Source: Gymnodinialimonas sp. 57CJ19 (GTDB lineage: Bacteria; Pseudomonadota; Alphaproteobacteria; Rhodobacterales; Rhodobacteraceae). From it: DNA of 64,000 nucleotides. Under the pieces are notes generated by a model that made no database searches, had not been told where the DNA came from, and saw only the letters and a list, made by a program, of their open reading frames with translations. The stretch lies in contig NZ_CP151587.1 in the NCBI RefSeq assembly GCF_038396845.1, positions 3,260,001 through 3,324,000 of the forward strand, written 5' to 3'. A program made the translations under genes and the position numbers. Below, piece by piece: positions 62,482-64,000 of the stretch (within the stretch, counting starts at the first letter, position 1; each line of letters starts with the position of its first letter).

Positions 62482-63915
62482 TCAGTCGGTTAACCCACGC
62501 GCCGCCGCGCGGGTTCCCGGCCCGATATCGCCGTCGATCGCCATCGTGTAAAGCCCGCGTTCCTGCAAAATCGTCTGAAATGCGCGTGCCGTGGCCCCGT
62601 CCCATCGGGGCGTTTGGCCGTCGATCGTGCCGCGAAGATCGTTCATGTCGACCTCTCCGCTTTCCAGGGCTGCGATATAGTCAGCGGCGGCCAATTCCGG
62701 GTTCGCGGGACGCCCGATGCCGTGCTCGAACAGAAAACCACGCGCCGCGATTCCGCGTGGATCGCCTGTCTCGGCCAGCGCTTCGACCCAGCCGCCACGC
62801 AGGAAATCATTGGCCGGAACGCCCTCTGCCCCATCGGAATAGAGGGCGATAAGGTCTTGAACTGCCTCGACATTTCCATCTCTGGCGAGAGTCACGAGTA
62901 GCGGCACGGCGCGGCGGGCATTGGGCACACCCAAGGCCTCATCAACGCCACCGGGCACCCCTTCGCCGTCCAAAAAGGTCTGCGCAAGGTTGTATTGCGC
63001 AAAGGGATAGCCCGCCTCCGCGGCCATGCGCATCAGGCGCACCATCTCTGCGCTGTCGGCCTCTACGCCGCGTCCAAGGCGGTACATGAAGGCCAGTGTC
63101 GCCATGCCAGCGGGATCGCCCAAGTCAGCAGCTTGTCTATAGTATTCAACGGCTTGCGCAGCATCTTCGCGGATGGGGCGCAGGCCGAAATTGTGGTAAT
63201 CTCCCAGGCGCGTCATGGCTGCTGCAACGCCCGCCTCGGCGGCGCGTTCATAAAGCGGCACGGCCCGGCGGTGACGTCCAGCCGCTTGCGCTGCCGATGC
63301 CAGATGGTAGAGCGGCGCGCCCTCCTCTGGCAGCGCTTCCGCCGCCTCCCGGCACGCGGGGAACGCCGCCCGCAACGCGTCGAGCGCGGCTGTTTGTTCT
63401 TCTTCAGTCGTATAATTCTCGGCGGAGGGTTCCCCTGCAATTTCAATACATTGCGCCAAGGACGCCTGCGCAGCGGCAGCCTCTGCGGCGCGAGCGGCAC
63501 TCTCGGCAGCCAACACCTCGAACGCGCTGGAAGCCTGCTCAACCGCCTCGGCCCGCTCGGCGGCCAACGCCGCTTCCATGGCCTCCGCTTCCGCCCGAGC
63601 GGCGCTTTCAGCGGCCAATGCTGCAAAAGCCGTTGTAGCGTCTTCAACCGCCGTGGCGCGGGTCGCTGCGGCTTCTGCTTCCGCCCGCTCTGCGCTCTCT
63701 GCGGCCAATGTTTCAAAAGCCCCCAAGGCATCCTCAACCGCGCCCGCGCGTTCCTCCGCCAAATCCTCCTCGGACGGGGCGCGCAAAGCCAGGAGCGCGG
63801 CCAAAGCCTCTTCGACAGCCGCGGCGGCATCGTCGCTTTGGGCAAGAACACCTGTCGCCTTCAGGGAAAGGACAGAAATCAAGGTGATCCGCAGGACGGC
63901 TTTAGGCAAGCGCAT
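62482..63915 (-). CDS. Secreted Ala-rich repeat / Sel1-repeat protein with a C-terminal peptidoglycan-binding-like domain
   Basis: 477 residues from the ATG at 63915. Signal peptide MRLPKAVLRITLISVLSLKA, cleavage near VLAQS (26). Residues 55-149 hold three copies of a 30-35 residue unit RAxAVExAxxAFxxLAAESAxRA, predicted coiled coil. Then Sel1-like alpha repeats (about 225-330, AAEAGVAAAMTRLGDYHNFG, AADLGDPAGMATLAFMYRLG, AAEAGYPFAQYNLAQTFLDG). The last 45 residues (DGATARAFQTILQERGLYTM, AIDGDIGPGTRAAARGL) match the peptidoglycan-binding (PG_binding_1) pattern. It is probably a periplasmic scaffold. It converges with the AhpD-like gene (10 nt apart). Confidence 0.85.
   Translation of the reverse strand: MRLPKAVLRITLISVLSLKATGVLAQSDDAAAAVEEALAALLALRAPSEEDLAEERAGAVEDALGAFETLAAESAERAEAEAAATRATAVEDATTAFAALAAESAARAEAEAMEAALAAERAEAVEQASSAFEVLAAESAARAAEAAAAQASLAQCIEIAGEPSAENYTTEEEQTAALDALRAAFPACREAAEALPEEGAPLYHLASAAQAAGRHRRAVPLYERAAEAGVAAAMTRLGDYHNFGLRPIREDAAQAVEYYRQAADLGDPAGMATLAFMYRLGRGVEADSAEMVRLMRMAAEAGYPFAQYNLAQTFLDGEGVPGGVDEALGVPNARRAVPLLVTLARDGNVEAVQDLIALYSDGAEGVPANDFLRGGWVEALAETGDPRGIAARGFLFEHGIGRPANPELAAADYIAALESGEVDMNDLRGTIDGQTPRWDGATARAFQTILQERGLYTMAIDGDIGPGTRAAARGLTD
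63469..63753 (-). repeat. Three tandem Ala/Glu-rich coding repeats
   Basis: Codons for residues 55-84, 85-119 and 120-149 of the Sel1 protein. The units match in most positions, and the DNA identity suggests recent duplication. Confidence 0.6.
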
Positions 63916-64000
63916 TGGGTGCAATCCTTCAGTAAAATCAATTTCTGAAACGATAGACAGCGTGTTTGCCTGAGTCGATACCAACCCGTATCCGCGCCGC

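Overview
The window is about 62-64% GC and reads as a chromosomal stretch of an alphaproteobacterium of the Rhodobacteraceae (Roseobacter/Rhodobacter group). The support is gene content and order: a complete early dcw (division and cell wall) cluster, a split his cluster with small envelope genes inside it, a DUF1127 gene followed by CcsR/'cuckoo'-type sRNA hairpins, Lrp/LysE and MarR/RND pairs, and long intergenic GC hairpins. No plasmid, phage or IS element was recognised. No CRISPR array was found.

Layout. 1-13.4 kb (minus strand): mraZ-rsmH-ftsL-ftsI-murE-murF-mraY-(small gene)-murD-ftsW-murG-murC-(partial membrane gene). This is one tightly packed operon that builds lipid II and the septal synthase, with many ATGA overlaps. 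A 634-bp leader ahead of mraZ holds a large two-part hairpin. 14-16.4 kb: mrp (Fe-S carrier ATPase) and an MFS exporter. 16.4-17.1 kb: a heat-shock-like promoter, a DUF1127 protein and an array of eight hairpins that each present UCCUCCC in the loop, ending in a terminator. 17.1-23.4 kb: divergent Lrp/LysE pair, a periplasmic protein, UvrD helicase with a low-GC insertion, an FMN hydroxy-acid oxidase and a small orphan. 23.7-29.2 kb: pyruvate carboxylase, a metallophosphoesterase and a secreted protein.

29.4-36.5 kb: tRNA-Gly, hisB, hisH, hisA, hisF and hisE with interleaved small envelope genes, a CoA-binding protein, a zinc-ribbon protein, an rRNA methyltransferase (rlmB-like) and tRNA-Tyr. 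36.6-42.4 kb: an RND efflux pump operon (permease, fusion protein, MarR regulator) with a 16-bp palindrome upstream, and a TSUP exporter. 42.7-48.7 kb: pxpABC (5-oxoprolinase), a dimethylglycine/sarcosine-type dehydrogenase and a glycosyltransferase-like protein. 48.8-53.8 kb: clpX, clpP, nitronate monooxygenase, a SpoIIAA-like protein and exonuclease III. 54-61.8 kb: a peptide ABC transporter with two substrate-binding proteins, a universal stress protein between them, two permeases and a fused double ATPase. 61.9-63.9 kb: an AhpD-like protein and a repeat-rich Sel1 protein.

The most notable element is the sRNA array at 16780-17120, which resembles the stress-induced CcsR1-4/CcaF1 locus of Rhodobacter sphaeroides but has about twice as many hairpins. 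All functional calls come from reading the sequence and family knowledge. No database search or folding program was run.
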